Source: Muricomes sp049840515
GTDB taxonomy: Bacteria > Bacillota > Clostridia > Lachnospirales > Lachnospiraceae
Assembly: GCA_049840515.1 (NCBI GenBank)
Contig: JASGKW010000021.1
Location: 6,586-70,585, forward strand
DNA length: 64,000 nt
Direction: 5' to 3'
In this document: positions 26,508 to 35,784 of the stretch, in pieces
How the letters are laid out: the number at the start of each line of letters is the position of its first letter
How positions within the stretch are numbered: the first letter of the stretch is position 1
Notes under the pieces: model-generated
What the model saw: the letters and a program-made list of their open reading frames with translations, nothing else
Database searches by the model: none
Told to the model about the DNA's origin: nothing
Made by a program: the position numbers and the translations under genes

Positions 26508-26882
26508 CTATTGTTCCTCAGTTTCCGTCTCAACTTTTCTAAAATAGAAGAACTCAACAGATTCTGATGTAATGGCTATACAGGGGTTTCCCAGCCTGAA
26601 TCTAGCTTCCTCTATCACCTGTTTATAAGCCTCCCAGTATTTCACCTTGTCCGCTGTGTAGATAGGGCTCCTGGTGCTTATCACAATAAATACTACATCC
26701 TCATCAGGCTCCCGGTCTTCCATTCTCACAGGATAACCTGCATATACATCGCCTGCAACATAAATGCTGCTTTCCTCATATATCTTATCCGCACTTATCG
26801 CCCATATATTTCCAATAGACTCCGCCGTATGCTCCTTGGAGGTAAGACCCAAAAATGTAACTGTATACCGTTCTGTAATCAT
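26508..26882 (-). CDS. Conserved-looking hypothetical protein
   Basis: 124 residues, soluble, no signal peptide. The sequence mixes beta-strand-like stretches (ERYTVTFLGLTS, DVVFIVISTRSPIY) with one amphipathic helix around residues 80-95. A GGTGAG site precedes the ATG. No family is recognised. It is monocistronic, with about 300 bp of valS leader sequence downstream. Confidence 0.55.
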   Translation of the reverse strand: MITERYTVTFLGLTSKEHTAESIGNIWAISADKIYEESSIYVAGDVYAGYPVRMEDREPDEDVVFIVISTRSPIYTADKVKYWEAYKQVIEEARFRLGNPCIAITSESVEFFYFRKVETETEEQ

Positions 26883-27049
26883 AACTCACCATTCATATAC
26901 TTTTTAATAATATATGCCTTTGCCACAAAATTATGAAACGCTGCTTATAATGAAATGCTGTCTGGAGGTAAGTTCTTAACATTTATCTGTGAACTGTAAT
27001 TGCCATAACGATTCTCTTCTTCATATTCTCGCCCCTCTAATCTCCTGTT

Positions 27050-27778
27050 TCAATTGTTTTGTTCTAGAGTTTCCAGTGGAACATCAAGATTTTCCAGATG
27101 TGCTATAGGAAATATCGTACAGTTTACATATTCCATTTTGTATCTTCCTTTTATTTGAGCATTCATATAGTCTTCTTTGCTGCAATATATATAATGTTTG
27201 TATTTTACGGACTGGCTGTCCATCCCGTCAATAACAAGGCAATATCCCAGAGAATTGTGCTTCTTCTCAGCAACCGTCCTGTTTGCTATCGTCAAAGTAA
27301 AGCATAGTGATAAAAGAAACGTTGCTGTTGAAGCAAGTAATAAGATAAAAGTCCCTAAAATATTATTTCCCTTTGTCTGCACACTTTTGGATTTTGCGGC
27401 TTTTCTTAATATACAGATAATCAAATCAAGCAATAAAATAACTATAAAAAGTGCATTAACCATTTGCCAAAATGCAGACACAGAAATCCCTCTAACAAAA
27501 GTAATAATTCCTGCCGGTATATAGATGAGCATATAAAAACCAAACCCCATGAGTATATGTCCCCACATGCTTTTTTGATTTTTCCCCAGCAGAGCAATGG
27601 AAACTCCAAACATTATCATTGTATATACTAATAAAATCGGAGTAAGAAATCTTTGTATCTCATCTGGAAATCCGTTATGGAAAAGTGTTCCTAATAACAT
27701 AATATATATCACTATAAGCAATATACATATTATCGGAATCCACCCTGTTTTGTCCTTACTCATTGTCCCCTTATTCAT
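27050..27778 (-). CDS. Multi-pass membrane protein of unknown function
   Basis: 242 residues with six predicted TM helices in the first two-thirds (about residues 13-31, 42-62, 70-95, 101-121 and 140-165), followed by a soluble C-terminal tail containing KYKHYIYCSKEDYMNAQ. It starts at an ATG after GGGGGAAGAG; an ATG six codons later is also possible. The gene and its surroundings are more AT-rich than neighbouring operons, which may point to acquisition. No family recognised. Confidence 0.55.
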   Translation of the reverse strand: MNKGTMSKDKTGWIPIICILLIVIYIMLLGTLFHNGFPDEIQRFLTPILLVYTMIMFGVSIALLGKNQKSMWGHILMGFGFYMLIYIPAGIITFVRGISVSAFWQMVNALFIVILLLDLIICILRKAAKSKSVQTKGNNILGTFILLLASTATFLLSLCFTLTIANRTVAEKKHNSLGYCLVIDGMDSQSVKYKHYIYCSKEDYMNAQIKGRYKMEYVNCTIFPIAHLENLDVPLETLEQNN

Positions 27779-28117
27779 ATTCTCTTCCCCCGCACTAAGA
27801 AATAATAATCACAAACAAGCCTGCTATAAGGCAGCACGCTGTCTAGAATGGTAAACTTTCATCTGATTTTGTGTTGATTGCCCGATTACTTTATATTGAT
27901 TTTAATTCCTATATTTTTTACAGACAATATAACTTATATGTCATATTTATCAATAAATATCTTTATATAATGCATTGTATTTTTATTTTAATTATACGTT
28001 ATAAACAATTAACTGTAAATATTAGATTTCCATATGATATTTTACGTCAATCAAAAAGATGTGCAAATAAATTTCTTCATTTTGCACACCTTATTACTTC
28101 CACTTATGTAGTACCTG
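27779..28117. other. AT-rich intergenic region, no gene seen
   Basis: About 340 bp of AT-rich sequence between two minus-strand genes. The only structure seen is the terminator at 28053-28090; no convincing open frame or RNA gene. Confidence 0.6.
28053..28090 (-). terminator. Terminator after the glucosaminidase gene
   Basis: Minus-strand stem of 8 bp (TGTGCAAA / TTTGCACA) with a 13-nt loop, followed by TTTTTGATT, about 30 bp after the stop of the glucosaminidase gene. Confidence 0.65.
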
Positions 28118-28933
28118 TTATCTTAAATTTTTTAGTTTTGAAATCATATCTACAATGGAATATCCATATTGTTCTGCGGTAGCCCATCCATGTCCCTCCG
28201 GGTTTTCTTTCTGTCCCAGCCATTCCACATAGGGTGCAGAGCCTTTTGTCACATATTCATACCTGTCATCTACACATTCCTGAGCCAAGGCATCCGCGGT
28301 GGCATAAGCCTTAAGGTGCTGCACCTGGGCGCGGATTCCTGTTCTGACGTCAGAGTAAGAATTCCCGGGCACACCACCCCCTGTTGTTCCAAGCCCTGCA
28401 AAATTAAACTGCTCAATAGAGGCATCCCCCCCATACTGAAGCCAGCCTGTCTCTTTCATTGTCTGAACAAAAGCTACCTCCGGCCGGACACCCTCCGCAA
28501 CAGCTTCGTCGTAGTATATCTGACAGAACGTTTCAATGCTGTCAGCACCGCCCTTCGCCAGTTCAGCCGCCGGATAAGGTTCTCCGCTGGATTCAAAATA
28601 TTTCACCATCTGGTCTACGGTCACAGAACTTTTCCCCATAATGGGATATTGCCCCGGTGCAATTACTTCCTCTGCTTCCTGCGCATTCTTTTTATCCTGG
28701 CCTTCCTTTTCTGTCGTCCCTGTCCCGGCGGATGCCTGTGTTGCCGCAGCATTCTCCTTGGCAGCCTTATCGAGTGCCTCCTGATGAGTGCTTTTTTTTG
28801 CTTTACCTGACTCGTCTTTGTTATCAAGGGCTCCCACATGTGTGGCAATTCCAATGACAACTACCAGAAGAAACGCTAAGCCAAGCTCCATCCATATCTT
28901 TATTTTATTCCCTTTAAACCCGTTAAAATCCAT
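28118..28933 (-). CDS. Membrane-anchored N-acetylglucosaminidase (GH73-like)
   Basis: 271 residues from the ATG at 28933, after AAGGGTGATA. One N-terminal TM helix (about residues 14-34) acts as uncleaved anchor. A low-complexity Lys/Ala/Gln linker (about 40-95) follows, then a glucosaminidase domain (about 110-271). The likely catalytic Glu is in FVQTMKETGWLQYGG, and FNFAGLGTTGGG and SDVRTGIRAQVQHLKAYA are family motifs. It probably cleaves peptidoglycan glycan strands at the cell surface. The TM anchor rather than a cleaved signal suggests a role at the septum or membrane. Confidence 0.85.
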   Translation of the reverse strand: MDFNGFKGNKIKIWMELGLAFLLVVVIGIATHVGALDNKDESGKAKKSTHQEALDKAAKENAAATQASAGTGTTEKEGQDKKNAQEAEEVIAPGQYPIMGKSSVTVDQMVKYFESSGEPYPAAELAKGGADSIETFCQIYYDEAVAEGVRPEVAFVQTMKETGWLQYGGDASIEQFNFAGLGTTGGGVPGNSYSDVRTGIRAQVQHLKAYATADALAQECVDDRYEYVTKGSAPYVEWLGQKENPEGHGWATAEQYGYSIVDMISKLKNLR

Positions 28934-29107
28934 ACATATCACCCTTGTCCCAAACTTATTCGTAACAGTTCAGCAGCCAATTCAAGCTTTATGGCCAAAC
29001 TGTTTTCGCACCCATTAATACTTTACAATATATGCGTGAATCACAGCAATATGCAAAAAGTATCTCAGAAGAAGGGTAACCCGCCAAATAAAACAGGCAT
29101 AAAATAA

Positions 29108-30586
29108 TTATTTTTGAATAATGGTTTTAAACTTCTCATACACTGCATTCCATTTTTCTTCATCCTTAGGAATGTATTCATATGATTTTTCTGAATTTGC
29201 AATAATCTGTCTTGCCTCTCTCATGTCCTTGATTTCTCCAAGGGACATAAATTGCACAGCAATATTTCCAAGTGCTGTTGCCTCCACAGGTCCCGCAATC
29301 ACTTTGCGCCCATTAGCACCTGCAGTCATCTGGCACAACAGTCTGCTCTGGATTCCTCCGCCAATCATGTGGATGGTGGCATAATGCTTTCCAGTACAGG
29401 ATTCAATCCGCTCCAGCGCATATCTGTATTTCAGTGCCAGGCTCTGATTAATGCAGCACATAATCTCGCCCACTGTTTCAGGAACTTTCTGTCCTGTTCT
29501 CTCACAGAATTTTTGAATACGTCCCGGTATATTCCCTGCCGGAACAAATTCCGGGGCATCCGGGTCGACAAAACTCTGGAAAGGCTCCGCTTCCATGGCC
29601 ATCTTCTCTAATTCTCCAAAAGAATACTCTTTGCCTTCCCGAATCCACTGTCTTCTGCTTTCCTGTGCAAGCCACAGACCACTGATATTTTTCAGCAGTG
29701 TGGTGGTATCCCCGTAACCGCCTTCATTACTTACATTATATTCCAGAGATTTCTCACCGATAATCGGTGCCTTTAATTCAGTTCCAAATAAGCTCCATGT
29801 TCCACAGCTTATGAAAATGAAATCATCCTCCCGAGTGGGCACAGCTACCACAGCACTTTGAGTATCATGACTTGCGACCGCAATCACTTTTGCAGGCTGC
29901 ACACCAAGTTCCTCACAGATATCTTCACTTAAAGTTCCCACTACAGTGCCGCTGGGCACAATCTCCGGGAAAATCTCCCGTGAAATTCCAAGGGCACTTA
30001 AAATCTCATCAGACCATACTTTGTTTCTTGCATCCATAAGCTGAGTTGTCGTGGCCATTGTATACTCTGCCCGCTTCTCGCCTGTCAGGAAATAATTAAA
30101 TAAATCCGGAGTCAGCAGCAGCTTGTCCACTCTCTCCAAAAGCCAGGGTCTCTTCTGAGCCAGCGCATAGAGCTGGAATACGGTATTAAAATTCTCAAAC
30201 TGATTTCCGGTCATATCATACAGTTCATCCTTGGGAATTTTTTCAAACACAGCTTCCTGCATACCTAAGGTTCTGTCGTCCCTGTAATGTATCGCACTCT
30301 CCAGCAATACTCCATGCTCATCTAAAAGGCCGAAATCAACACCCCAGGTGTCAATTCCAACGCTGTCAAAGCCGCCCAGTTTCTTTGCTTTAATGATACC
30401 CTGCTTTATCTCAAAGAACTGCCTCAGTGTATCCCAGTACATTGTCTTTCCAATCATAACAGGGTCATTGGAAAACCGGTGCACCTCCTCTATGCATATC
30501 TTTCCATCTTCCAAAGTTCCCAAAATAGCACGTCCGCTGGAAGCGCCAAAGTCAAATGCAAGTACTCGTTTCTTGTTATTACTCAC
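29108..30586 (-). CDS. rhaB: Rhamnulokinase-type FGGY sugar kinase
   Basis: 492 residues from a GTG at 30586, seven bases after AGGAGG. N-terminal FGGY domain with FDFGASSGRAILG (phosphate loop) and GIDTWGVDFGLLD, which is characteristic of L-rhamnulose kinases. The C-terminal domain has IHMIGGGIQSRLLCQMTA and GPVEATALGN. It phosphorylates L-rhamnulose or a related ketose such as L-fuculose. No rhamnose isomerase or rhamnulose aldolase is adjacent; the nearest aldolase is the fuculose-phosphate type at 38.7-39.4 kb. The substrate is therefore uncertain. Confidence 0.85.
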   Translation of the reverse strand: MSNNKKRVLAFDFGASSGRAILGTLEDGKICIEEVHRFSNDPVMIGKTMYWDTLRQFFEIKQGIIKAKKLGGFDSVGIDTWGVDFGLLDEHGVLLESAIHYRDDRTLGMQEAVFEKIPKDELYDMTGNQFENFNTVFQLYALAQKRPWLLERVDKLLLTPDLFNYFLTGEKRAEYTMATTTQLMDARNKVWSDEILSALGISREIFPEIVPSGTVVGTLSEDICEELGVQPAKVIAVASHDTQSAVVAVPTREDDFIFISCGTWSLFGTELKAPIIGEKSLEYNVSNEGGYGDTTTLLKNISGLWLAQESRRQWIREGKEYSFGELEKMAMEAEPFQSFVDPDAPEFVPAGNIPGRIQKFCERTGQKVPETVGEIMCCINQSLALKYRYALERIESCTGKHYATIHMIGGGIQSRLLCQMTAGANGRKVIAGPVEATALGNIAVQFMSLGEIKDMREARQIIANSEKSYEYIPKDEEKWNAVYEKFKTIIQK

Positions 30587-30690
30587 TTATCTTCCTCCTT
30601 CAAAAACCTGTCTTATTAAAAATTCACATAATTATACTGCTTTTTATATTCTATCATTATTTCTGTAAATATGCTTGCATTTTAGAATAA

Positions 30691-30942
30691 TTATCCCTTT
30701 AATCCTCTTGACTGCCTGTCCATATCTTCAACTACAATATCGTAAATTTCGCCAAGACCGGCACAGTATTCCAATACCGCCCAGGGTTCATTCGTATGGA
30801 AATGAATCTTAATCAACTCATCATCTCCAACTGCTAATAAACAGTCACCTTTGAAATTTTCAACAAAATAATCACTGATTGCGTCTTCATCAAGATTATC
30901 TCCTTCAATCAATAACTGTGTATCATATTTGAATTCCAACAT
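30691..30942 (-). CDS. Stand-alone DAK/FakA C-terminal-like domain protein
   Basis: 83 residues with ribosome site GGAGG. The sequence (GDCLLAVGDDELIKIHFHTN and AGLGEIYDIVVEDM) resembles the C-terminal domain of DegV-associated fatty-acid kinase FakA/DAK-phosphatase proteins, without the kinase domain. It lies between a nitroreductase and rhaB on the same strand. Function unknown; it could be a small regulatory or binding domain. Confidence 0.6.
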   Translation of the reverse strand: MLEFKYDTQLLIEGDNLDEDAISDYFVENFKGDCLLAVGDDELIKIHFHTNEPWAVLEYCAGLGEIYDIVVEDMDRQSRGLKG

Positions 30943-31009
30943 TTCTTATCCTCCAGATTCCAACTTATTCATCATATTTTATTATAGAATGCGCCAAATT
31001 TGATTGTGC

Positions 31010-31528
31010 CTAATAAATTTCTGTATGAATCTTTGCCTGCTCTACCTCATCTAATGTATGCGCTGGCCTTTCCTTTGCCGGATAGCCCACTGCGATAATG
31101 GAAAGCACTGCCATATGTTCCGGAATCCCAAGGAGTTTACGCACATACTCTTCACTGCTCATCTCTTGATTAGAGTCTCTCAACCGAATCTGTACCCAGC
31201 AGGAGCTAAGCCCTAAGCTTTCTGCTTCCAACTGCATAATGATAGCAGCTATAGAGGCATCTTCTATCCAGGTATCGGTTTTCTGTGTGTTACCTAATAC
31301 CACAATAGCAAGAGGGGTCTCCGGCAAGAACGGCTGTTTCGGATTCCGGCAGTTCCCAAGCTTTTGAAGTGTTTCTTTATTTTCGACAACTACAAACTCC
31401 CAGGGAGCGTTGCCCTTCCCACTGGGTCCGAGCTGTGCTGCCTGGAGAAGCTTTTCCTTTTTCTCCGCCTCCACAGCCTTATCCTCAAATTTTCGGCAGC
31501 TTCTTCTTGTAAGTAATATATCTAACAT
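31010..31528 (-). CDS. Nitroreductase family protein
   Basis: 172 residues, FMN-dependent nitroreductase fold. It has the N-terminal LLTRRSCRKFEDKAV, a phosphate-binding AAQLGPSGKGNAPWEFVVVE and the ASIAAIIMQLEAESLGLSSCW helix. Such proteins reduce nitro-compounds, quinones or flavins using NAD(P)H. The ATG follows AAAGGGAGGG. Its promoter has two tandem palindromes placed just after the start of transcription, suggesting inducible expression. Confidence 0.88.
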   Translation of the reverse strand: MLDILLTRRSCRKFEDKAVEAEKKEKLLQAAQLGPSGKGNAPWEFVVVENKETLQKLGNCRNPKQPFLPETPLAIVVLGNTQKTDTWIEDASIAAIIMQLEAESLGLSSCWVQIRLRDSNQEMSSEEYVRKLLGIPEHMAVLSIIAVGYPAKERPAHTLDEVEQAKIHTEIY

Positions 31529-31645
31529 AAAATTTCCCTCCCTTTCTTAAAAATTGTTTTCTTTATATTTATTTTAACTTATATAATTGCTCAAACATTT
31601 GCCATTTAAATTGTATTCACTCTCTTTTTATATGCATGTGCATAC

Positions 31646-31704
31646 CTTATTGAACATTAGTAGTTCAATAAGTATACCTTCTTGAACATTAGTAGTTCAA
31701 TAAG
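31646..31704 (-). repeat. Tandem palindromic operators, 32-bp period
   Basis: Two copies of a palindrome with half-site CTTATTGAAC and a 7-bp centre (31646-31672 perfect; 31678-31704 with one arm shortened to CTTGAAC). They repeat at exactly 32 bp, about three helical turns. They lie immediately downstream of the nitroreductase promoter, where a bound repressor would block transcription. Confidence 0.65.
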
Positions 31705-31714
31705 TATACATTTT

Positions 31715-31742
31715 ATTATGCGAGGAATTTTATTTTTGTCAA
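31715..31742 (-). promoter_or_regulatory. Promoter of the nitroreductase-rhaB unit
   Basis: TTGACA (31742-31737), a 16-bp spacer and CATAAT (31720-31715) on the minus strand. The expected start of transcription falls at the edge of the tandem palindromes. Confidence 0.7.
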
Positions 31743-31747
31743 TATAT

Positions 31748-31810
31748 AAAAAGGAGAGCCCGCGTGGCACTGTCATCTAATCAAGACATTGCCGCACAAG
31801 CCCTCCCTTT
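31748..31810 (-). terminator. Terminator after gatZ
   Basis: Long hairpin with inner arms 31766-31774 and 31785-31793 and outer GC-rich arms at 31753-31760 and 31800-31806, followed by TTTTTATAT on the minus strand. A-rich and T-rich flanks make it usable in both directions. Confidence 0.75.
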
Positions 31811-31835
31811 TCATTTTTGTTACAACTCACTTATG

Positions 31836-31862
31836 CTTATTGAACCACTCATGTTTCATAAG
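31836..31862. promoter_or_regulatory. Third copy of the CTTATTGAAC palindrome
   Basis: CTTATTGAAC (31836-31845), a 7-bp centre and GTTTCATAAG (31853-31862), one mismatch from perfect. It lies about 160 bp upstream of the tandem pair, beyond the gatZ terminator, where it could serve as a looping auxiliary operator. Confidence 0.55.
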
Positions 31863-31879
31863 TATATGTATAATGTTTT

Positions 31880-33178
31880 CTAGTTTACGGCATATTCATA
31901 GTCCATCACAAATTGCAGAACGCCCTCTTTTGCAAGTGCTCTTGGGTCTGCCTCTAACTGGCCTCTCATCACCTTCTCATACTGGAATGGCATAAAGCGG
32001 TGAAGAATGCTGGCTGGAATTTTCACACCTGACAAATTCTCGAACAGCTTATCAATCGCCTCAGACACTTCTTTTTCTCCCATGTAGTATCTGGAGCGGT
32101 CAGAAAAACTATATTTTCTGGCAAATGCTTTCTCTTTGTCAGTTCCAGAATAATGTTTCTGCCAGTTGCCCGGCTTCTCCAGCATGACACGGTCCAGAAC
32201 TTCTGCAAAATGAGATGCCTGCTCTGCCGGAATCAGTTCATTTTCAATATGCTGTAATGCATACAGGGCGCCGCACAGTCCGAAAGTCAACGCAGGACCT
32301 ACCTTTAAAATGGCAATTCCATCCTCAACCATCTCTCTCAGGGCTTCTTTTGTCTGATAATCTGTAGAATGGCCTTCAAAAACAATGCTTGGATATTTTG
32401 ACAGTCCGCTGCAAAGAGATGCCGCTTCAGCTCTGTCATACAGGAATACCTGTGCATCGCCAAATTCAACTCCCGGCTGTACCACCACTGCGATGATATC
32501 ACTCCAGGCATCTGTCAGTCCATTTTCTTCAAAAATGCGCTGGTATGTGCTTACTGTATTATCAAAGTCCTCTACCTTTGTAACACTGATGCCTTCTTCC
32601 TCTTCCTGTGCTCCTCCTGGAATTGGAACTTCACTTCCGATTACAAAGACAGGTCTCACTGCATCGGGTTTGCTTTTCTTTAACTCTTCATAAGCGTCTA
32701 TACAAACTTTATATAATTCCACACCACGGCGGGCTATCACTTCTGTTGCCAACGGCTCTGTAGCACTGTCATCTCCCAGTTTCATACTGGTATCCAGGTG
32801 GATTTTTGTAAATCCAGCCAGTACAAACAGCTTCACAAGCTCTCTTGATTTTTCCATAGCAGATGCTTCTGGTTCATTTACCCAGGTCAGCGGTCCTAAG
32901 TGGTCTCCGCCAAGTATGAGTAATTTTTCGTCCACTCCGATTTTATCTGCAATTTTCTTGATAAAATCCATGAAATCCTGAGGAGTCATACCTGTATATC
33001 CGCCAAACTGGTTAATCTGGTTTGCGGTAGCCTCAATTAAAACCGGCTCACCAGTCTCTTTTGCATGTTCGAGAATCGCTTCAAGAGCCAGTTCATTTGC
33101 TGTACAATAAGAAGGAATTCCACACACTTCCCCATTTTTTCTCCGCTGTATCATTTCCTGTATTGGATGCATCATCAT
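31880..33178 (-). CDS. gatZ: Tagatose-bisphosphate aldolase non-catalytic subunit (GatZ/KbaZ-like)
   Basis: 432 residues, the normal length. Family blocks are IPSYCTANELALEAILEHA, VLIEATANQINQFGGYTGMTP, LLILGGDHLGPLTW and FEGHSTDYQTKEALREMVEDG. GatZ supports full activity and stability of the class II aldolase GatY and is found with it in galactitol and N-acetylgalactosamine pathways. gatY lies 3.7 kb upstream in the same operon. It ends before a strong terminator. Confidence 0.92.
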   Translation of the reverse strand: MMMHPIQEMIQRRKNGEVCGIPSYCTANELALEAILEHAKETGEPVLIEATANQINQFGGYTGMTPQDFMDFIKKIADKIGVDEKLLILGGDHLGPLTWVNEPEASAMEKSRELVKLFVLAGFTKIHLDTSMKLGDDSATEPLATEVIARRGVELYKVCIDAYEELKKSKPDAVRPVFVIGSEVPIPGGAQEEEEGISVTKVEDFDNTVSTYQRIFEENGLTDAWSDIIAVVVQPGVEFGDAQVFLYDRAEAASLCSGLSKYPSIVFEGHSTDYQTKEALREMVEDGIAILKVGPALTFGLCGALYALQHIENELIPAEQASHFAEVLDRVMLEKPGNWQKHYSGTDKEKAFARKYSFSDRSRYYMGEKEVSEAIDKLFENLSGVKIPASILHRFMPFQYEKVMRGQLEADPRALAKEGVLQFVMDYEYAVN

Positions 33179-33193
33179 ATTATCTCCTCGCCT

Positions 33194-34244
33194 CTAATCT
33201 TCATTGATTAACAATATTTTCCCCTGTACAAGCCCCGGTGTCTTAAACATCTGGAACGCTTCCTGAGCCTGGCTCATAGGCATTTTTTTGAAAATAAGTT
33301 CATTATCCACTTTTAGCTGTCCTGTAGCAACATAATGAGCTGTCAAATCCCATTCTTTTCCCGGGAAAGGTGCGCTGTATGACATCCAGGAACCTGTCAG
33401 CTTAAACTCTTTGCGGTTCATATTTTCCCACATTGCGGGAGTAAAAGTCAAATCTACATGAGGAGTACCGATGAAACACACATGTGCCTTATTGGCAGCC
33501 AGCTCAAATGCCATATACATGGTAGGAGCCTGACCTGCTGTCTCATAAACATACCCATAGCCTTTGTTTCCTGTAATTTCCATGGCCTTTTCCATGTAGC
33601 CCTCTTTCATTGTATTTATCACTTCATCTGCCCCAAAACGTTTTGCCACTTCCAGTCTTTCGTCACTGATATCAAACACAACTAATTTTTTTGATCCAAA
33701 AATCTTTGCCCACTGCATAGTAAGCATTCCAATTGTGCCGACACCTAAAATAGCAACATACTCCCCGCCCTTGTAGTCATTCTGGAGAAGTCCGTGAATC
33801 GCTACAGCGGAAGGCTCAAACATTGCACCGTGCTCATAGGGAATACTCTTGTCAAACACAATAGTATTCTGCTCTGGAATGACAACATAATCCGCATTAC
33901 TTCCCTGCTGCCTGGAACCGATAAAGCTGTAACTTTTACAAAGTGCATAATTACCACTCTGGCAGTTATCACACTTCATACATGGAATAAGAGGGAGCTC
34001 CGGTTGCCCTGTCCCCAACCTTTACTTTTGTGACACCCTCTCCAACTTCCACTACATCTCCGGCAAACTCATGCCCCAGTACGATTGGATAGAAATGTAC
34101 TCCATTGTGTAAAACTCTCGGGATATCTGATCCACAGATGCCTGATGCCTTAACCTTAATTTTGACTTGCCCTGCCCCTGTCTTTGGCTCCTCGTAATCC
34201 AGATACTGAACATCCTCATTTGCACATACAACTGCTGCTTTCAT
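33194..34244 (-). pseudogene. Zinc-dependent sugar-alcohol dehydrogenase (GatD-like), one-base frameshift
   Basis: Two overlapping frames together make one medium-chain dehydrogenase of about 349 residues. The first (34244 down to about 33994) has the catalytic zinc site GICGSDIPRVLHNG and GHEFAGDVVEVG. The second holds the structural-zinc loop CMKCDNCQSGNYALC and the nucleotide-binding AILGVGTIGMLTMQWA. One extra C in a CCC at 33993-33995 separates them; removing it restores GAPLIPCMKCDNC. It would oxidise galactitol phosphate, sorbitol or a similar polyol. Because the break is a single base in a short homopolymer, a sequencing error is likely. Confidence 0.85.
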
Positions 34245-34245
34245 T

Positions 34246-35766
34246 TTACCTTCCTCCTGTCTTTCTCATTGTTTCTTTTAAATTATGATAAAGTTCCAAA
34301 TAAACCTGATAATTCGCTTCATATGCCTGAGCGTTCTGCGGGTTCGGCTCATGTGACCGCTTATTTTCCACCGTCAGCGCTACGGCCTCCTCAAAGTCCT
34401 TATACATTCCAGTGCCCACACCTGCCAGAATGACAGCTCCAAGTGTTGTCGCTGTGTCTGATGAAGGTACAATAATAGGCTTTCCGGTGATGTCTGATTT
34501 AATCTGCGTCCACAGCAGAGAATTTGCAGAACCTCCCATAGAGCGCAGCACACTGACCTCAGCTCCCGCCTCCTTGGCAGCATCCAGATTATGTTTCAGG
34601 GAATATGCAACTCCCTCCATAGCAGACCTGATAAGGTGGGCCTTTGTCTTGCTGAAATCCAGACCATAAAATACACCTTTTGCATTTGGGTCCCATATAG
34701 GAGAACGCTCACCGGACATGTAAGGAAGAAATACCAGCCCGTCACTTCCCGGAGCTACTTTTTCTGCCATCTCATTGAACAGAGTGAGTGAATTTTTCCC
34801 CTGTCTCTTTCCCTCTTCTCTTTCATAATCTCCGAATTGCTTTTCCAGCCACCTCATAACACCGCCGCCTCCGGTTGTGCCGCCCTGCAGCAGCCAGTGG
34901 CCCGGAATTACATGGTAGCTCAGAATCAGTCTGGGGTCTGCTTTGTAAGTATCGGTACAAATACTCATACCGCCCGCCTGGCCTCCCTGCTCCTGTGTCT
35001 CGCCGGGATGGATAACTCCCGCTCCCAGTGTTCCGCACGCAGCATCAAGTCCGCCTGCCACCACCGGAGTTCCCACGGCCAATCCACTTTCTCTGGAAGC
35101 TTTGGCAGTTACCGTTCCCACCACCTCATGGCATGGATGGATGTCGGGCAGTAACTCTATCGGAATACCTAACTTCTCTCCCATCTGAGCATCCCATTTT
35201 CCAGTGCGCATATTAAAACAATGCAGCCCGTATCCCTGGGACAATTCCTGGGTAAATTCCCCAGTCAGCTTAAATGCAATATAGCTGTTGGATTGAAGAA
35301 CTTTATAAGTTTTCTCATATACCTCCGGCATGTTTCTCTGATACCAGATAATTTTTGCCGTAGAATAAGACGGCTGTAAAGAGTTGCCGGAAAGCTGAAA
35401 TATGTTGTCAGCACCGATTTTTTCATTCAGCTCCTCACAGATATCCGCAGCTCTTGTATCCATCCAGATTGGAGTGTTAGTCAACACATTGCCGTCCTTG
35501 TCCATCGGAATGGCTGACCAGCTCTGCCCGTCAATACCAATCCCGGAAATCTGTTCCGGCAAAATACTCGTCTTCTGAAATATCTCCTTTATGGCACCGC
35601 ACACCGCCGTCCACCATTCCTCCGGATTCTGTTCTGCCCAGCCCGGATGGGGGTAATACACCGGATAGTCCCCATTTGCCGTCGCAAGTACCTGACCTTC
35701 CCGGTTGAATACAGCGATTTTACAGGCGCTTGTCCCTATATCAATTCCTAATAAATATTGTTCCAT
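34246..35766 (-). CDS. FGGY-family carbohydrate kinase (xylulokinase-like)
   Basis: 506 residues from the ATG at 35766, after GGAGGGAAGA. N-terminal domain with LGIDIGTSACKIAVFNREG and GIGIDGQSWSAIPMD. C-terminal domain with MGGSANSLLWTQIKSDITG and TTLGAVILAGVGTG. Xylulokinase-like members phosphorylate various ketoses. In this operon, with a polyol dehydrogenase and a tagatose-bisphosphate-type aldolase, the substrate may be the ketose made by the dehydrogenase. No PTS is seen, which fits kinase-based activation. Confidence 0.85.
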   Translation of the reverse strand: MEQYLLGIDIGTSACKIAVFNREGQVLATANGDYPVYYPHPGWAEQNPEEWWTAVCGAIKEIFQKTSILPEQISGIGIDGQSWSAIPMDKDGNVLTNTPIWMDTRAADICEELNEKIGADNIFQLSGNSLQPSYSTAKIIWYQRNMPEVYEKTYKVLQSNSYIAFKLTGEFTQELSQGYGLHCFNMRTGKWDAQMGEKLGIPIELLPDIHPCHEVVGTVTAKASRESGLAVGTPVVAGGLDAACGTLGAGVIHPGETQEQGGQAGGMSICTDTYKADPRLILSYHVIPGHWLLQGGTTGGGGVMRWLEKQFGDYEREEGKRQGKNSLTLFNEMAEKVAPGSDGLVFLPYMSGERSPIWDPNAKGVFYGLDFSKTKAHLIRSAMEGVAYSLKHNLDAAKEAGAEVSVLRSMGGSANSLLWTQIKSDITGKPIIVPSSDTATTLGAVILAGVGTGMYKDFEEAVALTVENKRSHEPNPQNAQAYEANYQVYLELYHNLKETMRKTGGR

Positions 35767-35784
35767 TCTTCCCTCCTCCAACCA

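Noticed and set aside
31646..31704. CRISPR repeats
   Set aside because: Only two units with no variable spacer; they are palindromic and sit at a promoter, so operators fit better.
33194..34244. Programmed frameshift in the gatD-like gene
   Set aside because: No slippery heptamer or downstream structure stands out, and seven other genes show the same kind of single-base break.
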